DNA from: Pedobacter sp.
GTDB taxonomy: Bacteria > Bacteroidota > Bacteroidia > Sphingobacteriales > Sphingobacteriaceae
Assembly (NCBI RefSeq): GCF_031119335.1
Contig: NZ_JAVHXT010000005.1
Coordinates: forward strand, 1-64,000
DNA length: 64,000 bases
Reading direction: 5' to 3'
This document shows positions 40,191 through 48,619 of the stretch, piece by piece; the stretch's first letter is position 1; every line of letters starts with the position of its first letter. The notes below the pieces were generated by a model, which searched no databases, had not been told where the DNA came from, and saw only the letters and a list, made by a program, of their open reading frames with translations. The translations under genes and the position numbers were made by a program.

Positions 40191-41270
40191 ATGAAACATC
40201 TTGAATTATTTGCAGGTATTGGGGGATTTAGAAAGGCCTTTGACATCTTTGGAGAAGACCTCAATCTGACCATGAATTGCGTGGGCTATTCTGAGCTAGA
40301 TGTCTATGCAAACAAAACATACACTGCAAACTACAATACCGAAAATGAAACTATTTTGGGAGATATAGTTGAGTTCACCTCCCATAAAAAAAATATTGAA
40401 AAACTTGAAGATTTTGACATTTTGACTGGCGGATTTCCTTGCCAATCGTTCAGCATGATGGGAAAACAAAAAGGCTTTAACGATGTAAGGGGAAATGTTT
40501 TTTTCAATATCATTAAAATTCTTAAAGTAAAAAAACCTAAATTCATTTTACTTGAGAATGTAAAAAACATCATTACTCACGATAAAGGAAACACCATTAA
40601 AGTTATAGAGGAAGAAATTAAAAAGGCTGGATATAAAAATGTTTTTTTCAATGTTTTTAATACAGAGAATTTCGGTTTAGCTCAAAAAAGAAACAGAGTA
40701 TTCATTTTTGCAACAACTGAAGACTTACCAAAAGATTTTGTTTTCAATGAGAAGGTAGTTATAGAAAATTTTAAAAACATCAAGAAAAGTAGTTTGCTAA
40801 AACAAAAAAACACACTTGATGTACTTGCAAAGGAAGTTGAAGAAAAATATTATCTCTCTGAAACCTTAAAACCAACCATTTTATCTAACGGTTCTAAAAA
40901 TTTCAAATCGAAATCTGAAATAAATCAACTTGTTGCAAGACCTTTAACAGCAACTATGGTTAAAATGCACAGAGCTTGTCAAGACAATTACTTCTCTCAC
41001 GAATTTTTAAACTCGGAAAAACCCTTAGAATATTTAAAAACAGAATATTCTAAAGAAGAACAAGCCAAACACAGAATAAGAAAGCTTACGCCACACGAAG
41101 CATTTTTATTACAGGGTTTCAACGGAAGCTTTGTTTCAAATGCAAAGGAGAAAGGCGTAAGTAACCACCAGCTTTATAAACAAGCAGGAAACGCAGTAAG
41201 CGTAAATACCGTTTATGCAGTATTGCACTATCTTTTCATCAAAAAAGACCTTATTAAATATGTTCTTTAA
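40191..41270 (+). CDS. DNA (cytosine-5)-methyltransferase 2
   Basis: 359 residues starting 2 bp after the previous stop codon. Motifs: LELFAGIGGFRKAFDIFG (I), DILTGGFPCQSFSMMGKQ (IV, catalytic Cys), FILLENVKNI (VI), AQKRNRVFIFAT (VIII), LTPHEAFLLQGFNGSF (IX) and YKQAGNAVSVNTVYAVLHY (X). It is only distantly related to the first enzyme and of different target-recognition length, so they are not a duplication. Two cytosine enzymes with one nuclease commonly serve a non-palindromic site, each protecting one strand. Its last 11 bases overlap the nuclease gene. Confidence 0.94.
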   Translation: MKHLELFAGIGGFRKAFDIFGEDLNLTMNCVGYSELDVYANKTYTANYNTENETILGDIVEFTSHKKNIEKLEDFDILTGGFPCQSFSMMGKQKGFNDVRGNVFFNIIKILKVKKPKFILLENVKNIITHDKGNTIKVIEEEIKKAGYKNVFFNVFNTENFGLAQKRNRVFIFATTEDLPKDFVFNEKVVIENFKNIKKSSLLKQKNTLDVLAKEVEEKYYLSETLKPTILSNGSKNFKSKSEINQLVARPLTATMVKMHRACQDNYFSHEFLNSEKPLEYLKTEYSKEEQAKHRIRKLTPHEAFLLQGFNGSFVSNAKEKGVSNHQLYKQAGNAVSVNTVYAVLHYLFIKKDLIKYVL

Positions 41271-42330
41271 ATTACATAGTGAAGGAAAAATCGGTTATAA
41301 AAAACTAACTAATCCAGATTTGGGGTTAAAGGGCTCTAGTCATCAATCCCACATAGGATTATATGATGACATTCTAACCTTTCTTCCTAATCAAAATTTC
41401 GAAGATTTGGGAATGTTTATATATAACAATAAAGTTGAAACATTAGGTTTTACTTTTGGTAGAATTCAAAATCCAAATGGAACATTTAGAAGTCCAAATT
41501 TAAAAACGGGCGGACGGGATGTCGTATCTATTGTATCTGTAATTAGGCAAAGTGCAAAAGAAGTAAATCAAGATCTTGATTGGCACCTAATTTGGTTTGG
41601 CTTACAAAGTGAAGAGGTAGTATTTTATCTTTTTAATGAACAGTCTTCCGATTTTGTGGATATTTCAAACATTATAGATTTAACAAAAAGTGGAAGAATT
41701 GAAAAAGGAGAACATAGTTTCGACCAGCTATTAATTTATTTAGAACAAAAAGTAAATGTAAGTGGAAAACCAATAATTGAAGATCTAGAAATTGCTTCTC
41801 AACTTGGGATTTCAAAAAAATATAGGCCTTTTGATTTAGAAAATGCGAACACATTATTTAAAGAAACAGGAAAAAGAGGAGAAGAAATAATTGCAAATTT
41901 TCTAGACTATCAAAAATCAAGAAATCAAATTTTCAATTACATTTGGTACAACAAAAGCATGGAAACGGGGCTTCCTTATGATTTTAGCATTCAACAAAAT
42001 AATCAAAACGTTATTTTTATTGATGTAAAATCGACAAACTTTAAATTTGAACAACCTTTAATCTTTAGTAATCAAGAAATCGACTGTATTGCGCAAAATC
42101 AAAATTATCACATTTATAGAGTATTTGATTTACTAGGGGACGAAACGCCTAAATTAAGAATTTGCGAAAATAGCAGAACATTAGCCTCATTAATACAACC
42201 GCATATTTTACATTTTAACTCTTCACTAAACCAACAACAAGTTTTATTGCAAATGGCAAAAATGGTAATAAAACCAACTAATGAACTACTTGCCTTCAAC
42301 AATGAAATTTCATTAATAAATAACACCTAA
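41260..42330 (+). CDS. Putative restriction endonuclease: B3-like N-terminus plus DUF3883/PD-(D/E)XK domain
   Basis: 356 residues from ATG 41260, which overlaps the methyltransferase stop; an in-frame ATG at 41215 lies deep in the preceding gene. Residues 13-34 (YKKLTNPDLGLKGSSHQS and HIGL) resemble the start of the EcoRII N-terminal B3-type DNA-recognition domain. The C-terminal part, from about 200, matches DUF3883: GKRGEEIIANFL, GLPYDFSIQ (Asp 241), VIFIDVKST (Asp 255, Lys 257) and NYHIYRVFDL, a PD-(D/E)XK nuclease pattern. Both assignments are by pattern, not proven. Its place makes cleavage of the DNA protected by the two methyltransferases the obvious role. It ends 17 bp from a convergent gene. 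Confidence 0.72.
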   Translation: MFFKLHSEGKIGYKKLTNPDLGLKGSSHQSHIGLYDDILTFLPNQNFEDLGMFIYNNKVETLGFTFGRIQNPNGTFRSPNLKTGGRDVVSIVSVIRQSAKEVNQDLDWHLIWFGLQSEEVVFYLFNEQSSDFVDISNIIDLTKSGRIEKGEHSFDQLLIYLEQKVNVSGKPIIEDLEIASQLGISKKYRPFDLENANTLFKETGKRGEEIIANFLDYQKSRNQIFNYIWYNKSMETGLPYDFSIQQNNQNVIFIDVKSTNFKFEQPLIFSNQEIDCIAQNQNYHIYRVFDLLGDETPKLRICENSRTLASLIQPHILHFNSSLNQQQVLLQMAKMVIKPTNELLAFNNEISLINNT

Positions 42331-42346
42331 ACTAATACCCTCATTA

Positions 42347-43483
42347 CTAATAATCCTCATCACCTTCTCCCGCAAAATTCAACCTTAAATCGCTCCTAAC
42401 TGGAAAATGGTCTGACAATTTATCGGTTGAAATATGATGATTGATCACATCAAAATCTTTAGTAACAGCAATATAATCTATCTGAAAATTAGGGAAGGCA
42501 CCGTTGTAAGTTTTACCAAAACCGCTGCCTTTTTCTCTGAATGTACTTTTTAGCGAACTCGTGATTTGCGTAACACAATAAGACGCAGGTGTATCGTTAA
42601 AATCTCCAGCAATAATGAAAGGCAATTTACATTCCTGCATTTCGCTCTTCATTATTTTTACCTGCTCACTTCTGCGCTGAAAAGCCGCTTTCAACATTCC
42701 AGCTATTCTCCTCGACGATTTCATTTCTGGTCCCATCTTTTTCGCCACTTTATCTATGTAATCGTAATCTTCCTTTTGGAATGAAATAGATTGCAAATGC
42801 ACATTATATACCCTAAAAATTTGCCCTTTTACATCTAGGTCTGTATAAATACTACCATTACCAGCTTGCTCGCCAAAGGAAACCGTTCCCTTATTTTTAA
42901 TTGGATAACGAGAAAACACAGCTAAACCTGCAGCCTCGTAGTTATTATCTACCGATGGCACAAAGTAATAATGCTTTAATTTTAAGCGCTTCTTAATGCT
43001 ATCGATAAGATCGTACTCACCTTTGCGTCTGGTAAAAAATTCCTGAAAACAAATTACATCTGGGTTTTGATCTTCAATTACTTTAATGATTTGGTCTTTG
43101 GTAGAAACATCGTTGTTTTCACCATACTTCTTAAACTGATGAACATTGTAAGTCATCATCCTTACGTAATGCTCGCTATCTTTAACGGTTGTACCTTCAT
43201 CCCCAAAAAATTGATAAGTAGCATTCAAAGGTTTCCATCCTAGCGCAACAAAAACCAAAGTAGCCAACGCGAATACAAACTTTTTACGAAGTAGCCACAA
43301 CACCGCAAAAACCACATTCCCAATCAGAAAAAATGGATAAGCTAAGCCAGCAAAGGCAATCCAAATGTTATTTTTCGGATCAGATTGCCCAGCCAACATT
43401 CCTAAACCTAGTGCAAAAGCCAACAGCACTGCAAAAAAAAGCAGCAATTTATCTAAAAAAGGAAGCTTTTCTTTTTTACTCAT
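42347..43483 (-). CDS. Membrane-linked endonuclease/exonuclease/phosphatase-family protein
   Basis: 378 residues. The N-terminal 100 residues hold three hydrophobic segments (LLLFFAVLLAFALGLGMLAG; IAFAGLAYPFFLIGNVVFAV; FVFALATLVFVALGW), then the catalytic domain: MTYNVHQFKKYGEN, CFQEFFTRRKGEYD (Glu), FIIAGDFNDTPASYCVTQI (GDFND) and DHFPVRSDLRL (SDH-type His). The fold covers DNases, sphingomyelinases and phosphoinositide phosphatases; the substrate is unknown. Last gene of the mutL - rhomboid - rhomboid operon, with a 1-bp overlap to the rhomboid gene before it. Confidence 0.85.
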   Translation of the reverse strand: MSKKEKLPFLDKLLLFFAVLLAFALGLGMLAGQSDPKNNIWIAFAGLAYPFFLIGNVVFAVLWLLRKKFVFALATLVFVALGWKPLNATYQFFGDEGTTVKDSEHYVRMMTYNVHQFKKYGENNDVSTKDQIIKVIEDQNPDVICFQEFFTRRKGEYDLIDSIKKRLKLKHYYFVPSVDNNYEAAGLAVFSRYPIKNKGTVSFGEQAGNGSIYTDLDVKGQIFRVYNVHLQSISFQKEDYDYIDKVAKKMGPEMKSSRRIAGMLKAAFQRRSEQVKIMKSEMQECKLPFIIAGDFNDTPASYCVTQITSSLKSTFREKGSGFGKTYNGAFPNFQIDYIAVTKDFDVINHHISTDKLSDHFPVRSDLRLNFAGEGDEDY

Positions 43484-44328
43484 TAGTTCTTACTTGCGTC
43501 GAATAAAATCTGTTTTTCTTTTGTGGTCAACTTGTCATATCCGGTTTTAGAAATTTTATCTAAAATCGCATCAATTTCCGCTTGGTTTACTTGTTCGTTT
43601 CTTTTTTTAGGTTGCGCATTTCTCACCACCTTAAGTTTAGGTTTTTTAATTAGAAAACTACTTAAATCGGTACCGTTTTGCAACAATTTGATATAAGCAA
43701 AACCAAACAGCGCCCCACCTAAATGCGCAAAATTTCCGCCTATGTTTCCAGCTCCTTTAGAAACACCAATAATATCGATGACGATATAAACTAACACTAA
43801 GTATTTGAGCCTAACATCGCCAAAAAGCAATAACCTAATACTATAATTTGGGATTAAAGTTGCAATAGCACTAAAAACAGCCATCACCGCAGCACTTGCT
43901 CCAATCACCGTTGCGCCACCAGCATTTAAGTTAGGGCTTAAGTTAAAAATCAGTGTAAAAGCTAATGCTCCTACCATTGCTCCACCCCAATAAACCACTT
44001 GAAACTGTCTTGGTTTCAAGAAATCTAGAAACAAGTTGCCCATCCAATATAACCACAGCATATTGAAAAGGATATGGAAAACATCCTGATGAAGAAAAGC
44101 GTAGGTTACCAAGGTATAAAAACGGGTTGGCCATTGCATCACATCGGCAGGAAAACCCAAGTATGGCCTAACTGTTCCATTGATAAAATTACCCAAGCTT
44201 CCATTAACAGCAACGCCAGCAATTAACACCACCAAAAATACAATGATGTTAATGCCCAAGTAAAGCATTGCCGGGTTTCCCGACTTGAAAACCCTATTAA
44301 AGATATCTTTGAAACTGCTGTTATTCAT
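43483..44328 (-). CDS. Rhomboid-family intramembrane serine protease
   Basis: 281 residues with six hydrophobic segments. The active serine is in VIGASAAVMAVFSA (about residue 140) and the catalytic His in GNFAHLGGALFGFAY; HILFNMLWLYWMGN is the conserved helix-2 region. A basic C-terminal tail (KKPKLKVVRNAQPKKRNEQ) of about 65 residues ends in a DUF6576-like helix pair (TKEKQILFDA). Cleaves within membranes; substrate unknown. Its frame overlaps the second rhomboid gene by 8 bp, so both are made together. Confidence 0.88.
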   Translation of the reverse strand: MNNSSFKDIFNRVFKSGNPAMLYLGINIIVFLVVLIAGVAVNGSLGNFINGTVRPYLGFPADVMQWPTRFYTLVTYAFLHQDVFHILFNMLWLYWMGNLFLDFLKPRQFQVVYWGGAMVGALAFTLIFNLSPNLNAGGATVIGASAAVMAVFSAIATLIPNYSIRLLLFGDVRLKYLVLVYIVIDIIGVSKGAGNIGGNFAHLGGALFGFAYIKLLQNGTDLSSFLIKKPKLKVVRNAQPKKRNEQVNQAEIDAILDKISKTGYDKLTTKEKQILFDASKN

Positions 44329-45058
44329 AGTAATCGTAAAACCTGTCCTTATCTTTCCAAATCTTCACCAAAATAAATCCTATTAAAGCACCACCCAAAT
44401 GTGCAAAGTGTGCGATAGAATCTCCTGGTATGCGGGCTACACCCAAAAACAATTCTATAACGATGTAAATAGGAATAAAATATTTCGCTTTTACCGGAAA
44501 AGGAATGAACATCAGCATTAATTCCATATTTGGGTAAAGCACTGCAAATGCAGTCATGATGCCGAAAACAGCGCCAGACGCACCAACCATTGGAAAGAAA
44601 TAATTTGAATACAAGGTAGTCGCATCGTTTGTAGAAAATATAGCTGTATTGTATTCTCTATTGGCAAGAGCCTCTATAAATGGTTCGTTTTTATTTAAAA
44701 ATGATCCTGTAATTTGATAAATCTCGATGCCCTGAACCAACCATTGTAACGCTAAAGCACCTAAACCAGTAATAAAGTAGAAATTGATAAACCTTTTTGG
44801 TCCCCATTTGTGTTCTAAAATACCACCGAACATAAATAATCCAAACATATTGAAGAACAGGTGCATAAAATCACCATGCATAAACATGTAGGTAATGGGC
44901 TGCCAAACTTGAAATCTAGGCGAATCGAAATAATGTGCACCTAAATATTCGGATAATCGTAAACCTTGCTGTTGGAATATCCAAGTTGCGAAAAAGAATA
45001 TTGCGTTGATAATTAACAGATTCTTAACTACTGGAGGTATGTTGATTCCGTTCATCAT
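44321..45058 (-). CDS. Rhomboid-family intramembrane serine protease, second copy
   Basis: 245 residues. FMHLFFNMFGLFMFGG (helix-2 region with His/Asn), MVGASGAVFGIMTAFAVLYP (active Ser in GASG) and IAHFAHLGGALIGFILVK (catalytic His) place it in the rhomboid family. A long loop of about 35 residues (YQITGSFLNKNEPFIEALAN) sits between helices. It overlaps the mutL stop by one codon base and the next rhomboid by 8 bp. Both homologues retain the Ser/His pair, so two proteases with different substrates are likely rather than one active and one dead. Confidence 0.88.
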   Translation of the reverse strand: MMNGINIPPVVKNLLIINAIFFFATWIFQQQGLRLSEYLGAHYFDSPRFQVWQPITYMFMHGDFMHLFFNMFGLFMFGGILEHKWGPKRFINFYFITGLGALALQWLVQGIEIYQITGSFLNKNEPFIEALANREYNTAIFSTNDATTLYSNYFFPMVGASGAVFGIMTAFAVLYPNMELMLMFIPFPVKAKYFIPIYIVIELFLGVARIPGDSIAHFAHLGGALIGFILVKIWKDKDRFYDYYE

Positions 45059-46923
45059 TATTTTTCAAATTTTTGTGCCAACTCTGCCAAAGTAATGGTT
45101 TGTATAGCTGGCTTTCCGTTAATACTAAAATTAGGTGTTTTGCAGGCAAATAGCTCGTCAATAAGGGTGTTCATTTCCTGCTGACTTAAAGCCGTACCTG
45201 CCTTTATTGCACTGTTACGTGCCATGCTTCGTGCTAGCGCATCACGCTTAGTTAATTTCAATTCTTGCTGCGAGTTTTTAAAACCCTCAATTAAATGCTC
45301 AAAAAGTTGAGTTTCGTTGATATTGGTACTGCCCAAATCAACCGGAATACCTTCAATTACCAAAGTGTTTTTACCAAACTCACGAACATCGAAACCTAAA
45401 CTCTTGATATCATCTAACAAACTTTTCGCCAATTCGAAATCACCGGGACTTAAACTTACCGTTTGCGGAAACAGACTTTGTTGCGACGCTCCTTTCCTAT
45501 CTTCCAAATGCAGCAAGAAACGTTCGTACAAAATACGTTCGTGTGCAGCTTGTTGGTCTATCACCATTACGCCAGATTTGATCTGCGAAACAATGTAACG
45601 GTTATGAATTTGCATGTACTGCTTGTTCATTACCGCTGGCGCTTCTTCTTCCTTCTCATCATCGAGAGCAATAGTTGTTTGTTCAGGCTGCTGATAGTTG
45701 GCAATTTCATAAAGCGAACCCCAATTTTGGGCTACTTCCTTAGGCTTGTAGCTGTCCTTGAAATAACCTGAACTTTCGCTCTGCACTCTTGGTGCTGCTG
45801 CCGTTTTCGGTGTTCCAAAAGGATTAAAATCTGGATTAAATGCAATACTTGGCGGCACAATATCTTCATGCGCTTTTGGCGTAATCATATTACTAAAAGC
45901 CGTTTCTTGGTTAAAATCTAAAGTTGGACTGATATTGAACCTGCCCAAACTTCTCTTCACCGCCGAGTGGATAATAGCATAGATAGACTTTTCGTCCAAG
46001 TATTTGATTTCCGTTTTAGTTGGATGTACGTTCACATCAATCTTTGCAGGATCGATATCTATAAACAACACATACAGCGGAAAATTATCATCGGGCAGCA
46101 ACTCTGCATAAGCTTTGTTAACTGCGTGATTTAGGTAGTTATCCTTAATAAATCTATCGTTCACAAAAAAGAACTGTTCGCCACGAGTTTTCTTTGCAAA
46201 CTCTGGTTTTCCGATGTATCCTTTTAGGTTAATGATGGTCGTTTCTTCCTCTACCGGAATTAAACGTTCGTTATAATTGTTGCCAAATAAATGCACAACA
46301 CGTTGTTTAATGGTTGCTGCCGGCAAACGATAAATTTCGTTACCATCGTGGTGTAAGCTAAAAGCGATGTGCGGTTTTGCCAGAGCTACCCGCTGAAATT
46401 CGTCGATAATGTAACGCATTTCTGTTGGATTGCTCTTGAGAAAATTGCGTCTGGCAGGTGTATTGTAAAATAGATTTTTAACAGAAATACTTGTGCCATT
46501 TGGTGCGGCAGTAGGTTCTTGCTTTACAATTACCGAACCTTCTATCTCTACTAAAGTTCCTACTTCGTCTTCGTAGCGTTTGGTTTTCATTTCAACCTGC
46601 GCAATAGCAGCTATAGAAGCCATCGCTTCACCCCTAAAACCCATGGTACGAATAGCAAATAAATCTTCCGCTTTGCGCACTTTTGACGTGGCATGGCGCT
46701 CAAAACACATTCGGGCATCGGTTACGCTCATACCACAGCCATTGTCTATCACTTGGATCAAAGCTTTTCCAGCATCTTTAACAATGAGCTGTATCTTATC
46801 CGCACCAGCGTCTAAAGCGTTTTCCAACAACTCTTTTACCGCCGAAGCTGGCCGCTGCACTACTTCTCCTGCCGCTATTTGGTTGGCTACGCTATCGGGT
46901 AAAAGTTGGATGATATCTGACAT
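45058..46923 (-). CDS. mutL: DNA mismatch repair protein MutL
   Basis: 621 residues. The GHKL ATPase N-terminus has GEVVQRPASAVKELLENALD, DNGCGMSVTDARMCFERHAT and MGFRGEAMASIAAI; the second domain has FVNDRFIKD and VNVHPTKTEIKYL. A variable linker (about 345-440) leads to the C-terminal dimerisation domain with MVIDQQAAHERILYERF, a variant of the endonuclease motif DQHAx2Ex4E with Gln for His, and FACKTPNFSINGKPAI in place of the usual CPHGRP metal motif. It couples mismatch recognition by MutS to strand incision. First gene of a leftward operon with two rhomboids and an EEP-phosphatase protein. Confidence 0.95.
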   Translation of the reverse strand: MSDIIQLLPDSVANQIAAGEVVQRPASAVKELLENALDAGADKIQLIVKDAGKALIQVIDNGCGMSVTDARMCFERHATSKVRKAEDLFAIRTMGFRGEAMASIAAIAQVEMKTKRYEDEVGTLVEIEGSVIVKQEPTAAPNGTSISVKNLFYNTPARRNFLKSNPTEMRYIIDEFQRVALAKPHIAFSLHHDGNEIYRLPAATIKQRVVHLFGNNYNERLIPVEEETTIINLKGYIGKPEFAKKTRGEQFFFVNDRFIKDNYLNHAVNKAYAELLPDDNFPLYVLFIDIDPAKIDVNVHPTKTEIKYLDEKSIYAIIHSAVKRSLGRFNISPTLDFNQETAFSNMITPKAHEDIVPPSIAFNPDFNPFGTPKTAAAPRVQSESSGYFKDSYKPKEVAQNWGSLYEIANYQQPEQTTIALDDEKEEEAPAVMNKQYMQIHNRYIVSQIKSGVMVIDQQAAHERILYERFLLHLEDRKGASQQSLFPQTVSLSPGDFELAKSLLDDIKSLGFDVREFGKNTLVIEGIPVDLGSTNINETQLFEHLIEGFKNSQQELKLTKRDALARSMARNSAIKAGTALSQQEMNTLIDELFACKTPNFSINGKPAIQTITLAELAQKFEK

Positions 46924-47180
46924 TTAATTCGCTTTGTAAAGCCGCTAATTTAAGGATTTTATTGTTGTATTGCCTTATTGCTTCATTGCTACAAAACATA
47001 ATTCCTCACTTTATAACTTACACTGGAAGCTTTAAACAACATATATTCAAACCATTAACAGAACAATAAAACAATTCAGTAATTTAAAATACATCAACAC
47101 GGTTTTGTAAAATCTTAACATACATCAATACAAACTCATTTTAAAATTAGATACCTTTACTTCAAAATAAATATTCAACA
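46924..47180. other. Intergenic region, quasi-periodic attg spacer
   Basis: Between divergent mutL and yceI. An attgttgtattgccttattg-type spacer at about 46960-46996 is the only notable element; TACCTTTA at 47151-47158 is one base from a -7 motif for yceI. Confidence 0.5.
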
Positions 47181-47777
47181 ATGAAATTAAAAATCACCTC
47201 TATTTTAATGTTAGCTCTTGTAGCTAGCTTTTCTTTCTTTGCATTTAAGCCAAAGGCTGATGTTTACACTGTCGATGTAACAAAATCTACCATCAACTGG
47301 GAAGGCAAAAAATTCTCTGGTTCACATACTGGTACTGTTGCATTAACTTCTGGCAACTTACAATTTAATGGTAAAAAATTAGTAGAAGGCGGCTTTATTG
47401 CTGATATGACAACCGTTAAAACAATGGATGGTGATAAACCAAGCCCGAACTTAGACAAGCACTTGAAAAACGACGATTTTTTTGGTGTAGATAAATTCCC
47501 TGCTGCTAACTTCGTAATTAAAAAAGTTGAAGGCAATGGTACCGATGTAAAAATTACTGGCGATTTAACCATCAAAGGAAAAACCAACTCAGTTTCTTTC
47601 CCTGCAAAACTTACTTGGAATGCAGACAAAACTGTAACTGCTGTTGCCGAAAAAATCACTATCGATAGAACTAAATATGGTATCGAGTACAAATCTAAAT
47701 CAATTTTTAGCAGCATTGGTGATAATTTCATTTACGATGATTTCACAATTGCCGTTAAATTGGTAGCAAAAAAATAA
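47181..47777 (+). CDS. YceI-family periplasmic lipid-binding protein
   Basis: 198 residues with a signal peptide (MKLKITSILMLALVASFSFF, about 1-24). The YceI lipocalin-like beta-barrel follows: DVTKSTINWEGKKFSGSHTG, FIADMTTVKTMD, LKNDDFFGVDKFPAANFVIK and KITGDLTIKGKTNSVSFPA are the conserved strands. Such proteins bind isoprenoid or other lipid chains in the periplasm; no ligand can be inferred here. A terminator follows directly. Confidence 0.9.
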   Translation: MKLKITSILMLALVASFSFFAFKPKADVYTVDVTKSTINWEGKKFSGSHTGTVALTSGNLQFNGKKLVEGGFIADMTTVKTMDGDKPSPNLDKHLKNDDFFGVDKFPAANFVIKKVEGNGTDVKITGDLTIKGKTNSVSFPAKLTWNADKTVTAVAEKITIDRTKYGIEYKSKSIFSSIGDNFIYDDFTIAVKLVAKK

Positions 47778-47800
47778 TTCCTTATTAAATAGGTGTTTAG

Positions 47801-47828
47801 AAATCCGAGTTATACTCGGATTTTTTTT
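47801..47828 (+). terminator. Intrinsic terminator after the YceI gene
   Basis: AAATCCGAG at 47801-47809 and CTCGGATTT at 47815-47823 with loop TTATA, then a run of T to 47828. Confidence 0.92.
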
Positions 47829-47912
47829 GTAAAAAATTTAGCGTACCTTTAGTAATCCACTTATGAAATATATACTTTCGCAGCGGTTAACTAAGTATTT
47901 CATAAAAGCAAG

Positions 47913-48320
47913 ATGCAACGTACACCCTCTTCTAAAATTAACCTCTTGGTCATCGATGATGACGACATCAACATTTTCATCATAAGTAAAATCGTTGAAA
48001 AGACGGGGTATGATGTAGAAATTGTGGCAAAGCATAATGGTCAACTAGCCATTGATTACATCAAGGAATTAACGGCAAACAACGAAGCGCTACCGCACTT
48101 GGTTTTAATTGACATCAATATGCCTATCTTAAATGGATGGGAATTTATAGAAGCTTTCGAAGCGCTTAAACTTGATATAGACAACGATATGTATATGCTA
48201 TCTTCATCGGTTTATGAAAATGATATCGAAAAAGCAAAAAGTTACAAATCGGTAAAAGGGTTTATTTCCAAACCGTTATCAATAGATAGGTTGAAGGAAT
48301 TGCTAGCGGCAATTAATTAG
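47913..48320 (+). CDS. Single-domain response regulator (receiver only)
   Basis: 135 residues, one CheY-like receiver. LLVIDDDDINIFIISKIVEK holds the acidic pocket, LVLIDINMPILNGWEFIEAF the phospho-acceptor Asp, MLSSSVYENDIEKAK the switch Ser and FISKPLSIDRL the Lys. No output domain. It therefore probably acts by protein contact with a histidine kinase or in a phosphorelay; no kinase gene is adjacent. Start ATG at 47913. Confidence 0.9.
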   Translation: MQRTPSSKINLLVIDDDDINIFIISKIVEKTGYDVEIVAKHNGQLAIDYIKELTANNEALPHLVLIDINMPILNGWEFIEAFEALKLDIDNDMYMLSSSVYENDIEKAKSYKSVKGFISKPLSIDRLKELLAAIN

Positions 48321-48619
48321 AATTAGAATAACTTAAGGAATTGGATTATTAAGGTTTTTCTTCACTAATCTTCACTTCTTAATGTTTAATAAAAATGCTG
48401 CTGCTAAGAAAACTTGGAACTTAACTGGTTTACAAATTTAATCCCGCCGCCATTTCGACGAACGAAGGAGGAGAACCGAAGCTCTACAAAATAAATTAAA
48501 AATCAACGAAGTTAAATCCAACGACTTCAGTTAAACAAGACAAACATCCGCTTTAAGATTGCTTCGTAAACTCGCAATGACGACCGTTTTATTCTTTGCT
48601 CGTATCAACGTAAGTAATC
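48321..48619. other. Intergenic region of repeat remnants
   Basis: 299 bp between convergent genes. It holds half copies of family C (48451-48475) and family A (48554-48582) repeats and no credible gene. Confidence 0.65.
48554..48582. repeat. Dispersed repeat family A, half copy
   Basis: AAGATTGCTTCGTAAACTCGCAATGACG, matching the right arm of the full copies at 5101-5183 and 37382-37463 with one or two changes and no left arm. Confidence 0.7.

Noticed and set aside
39067..41270. The two methyltransferases as a tandem duplication
   Set aside because: Motif wording, lengths and target-recognition regions differ strongly; they are independent family members.
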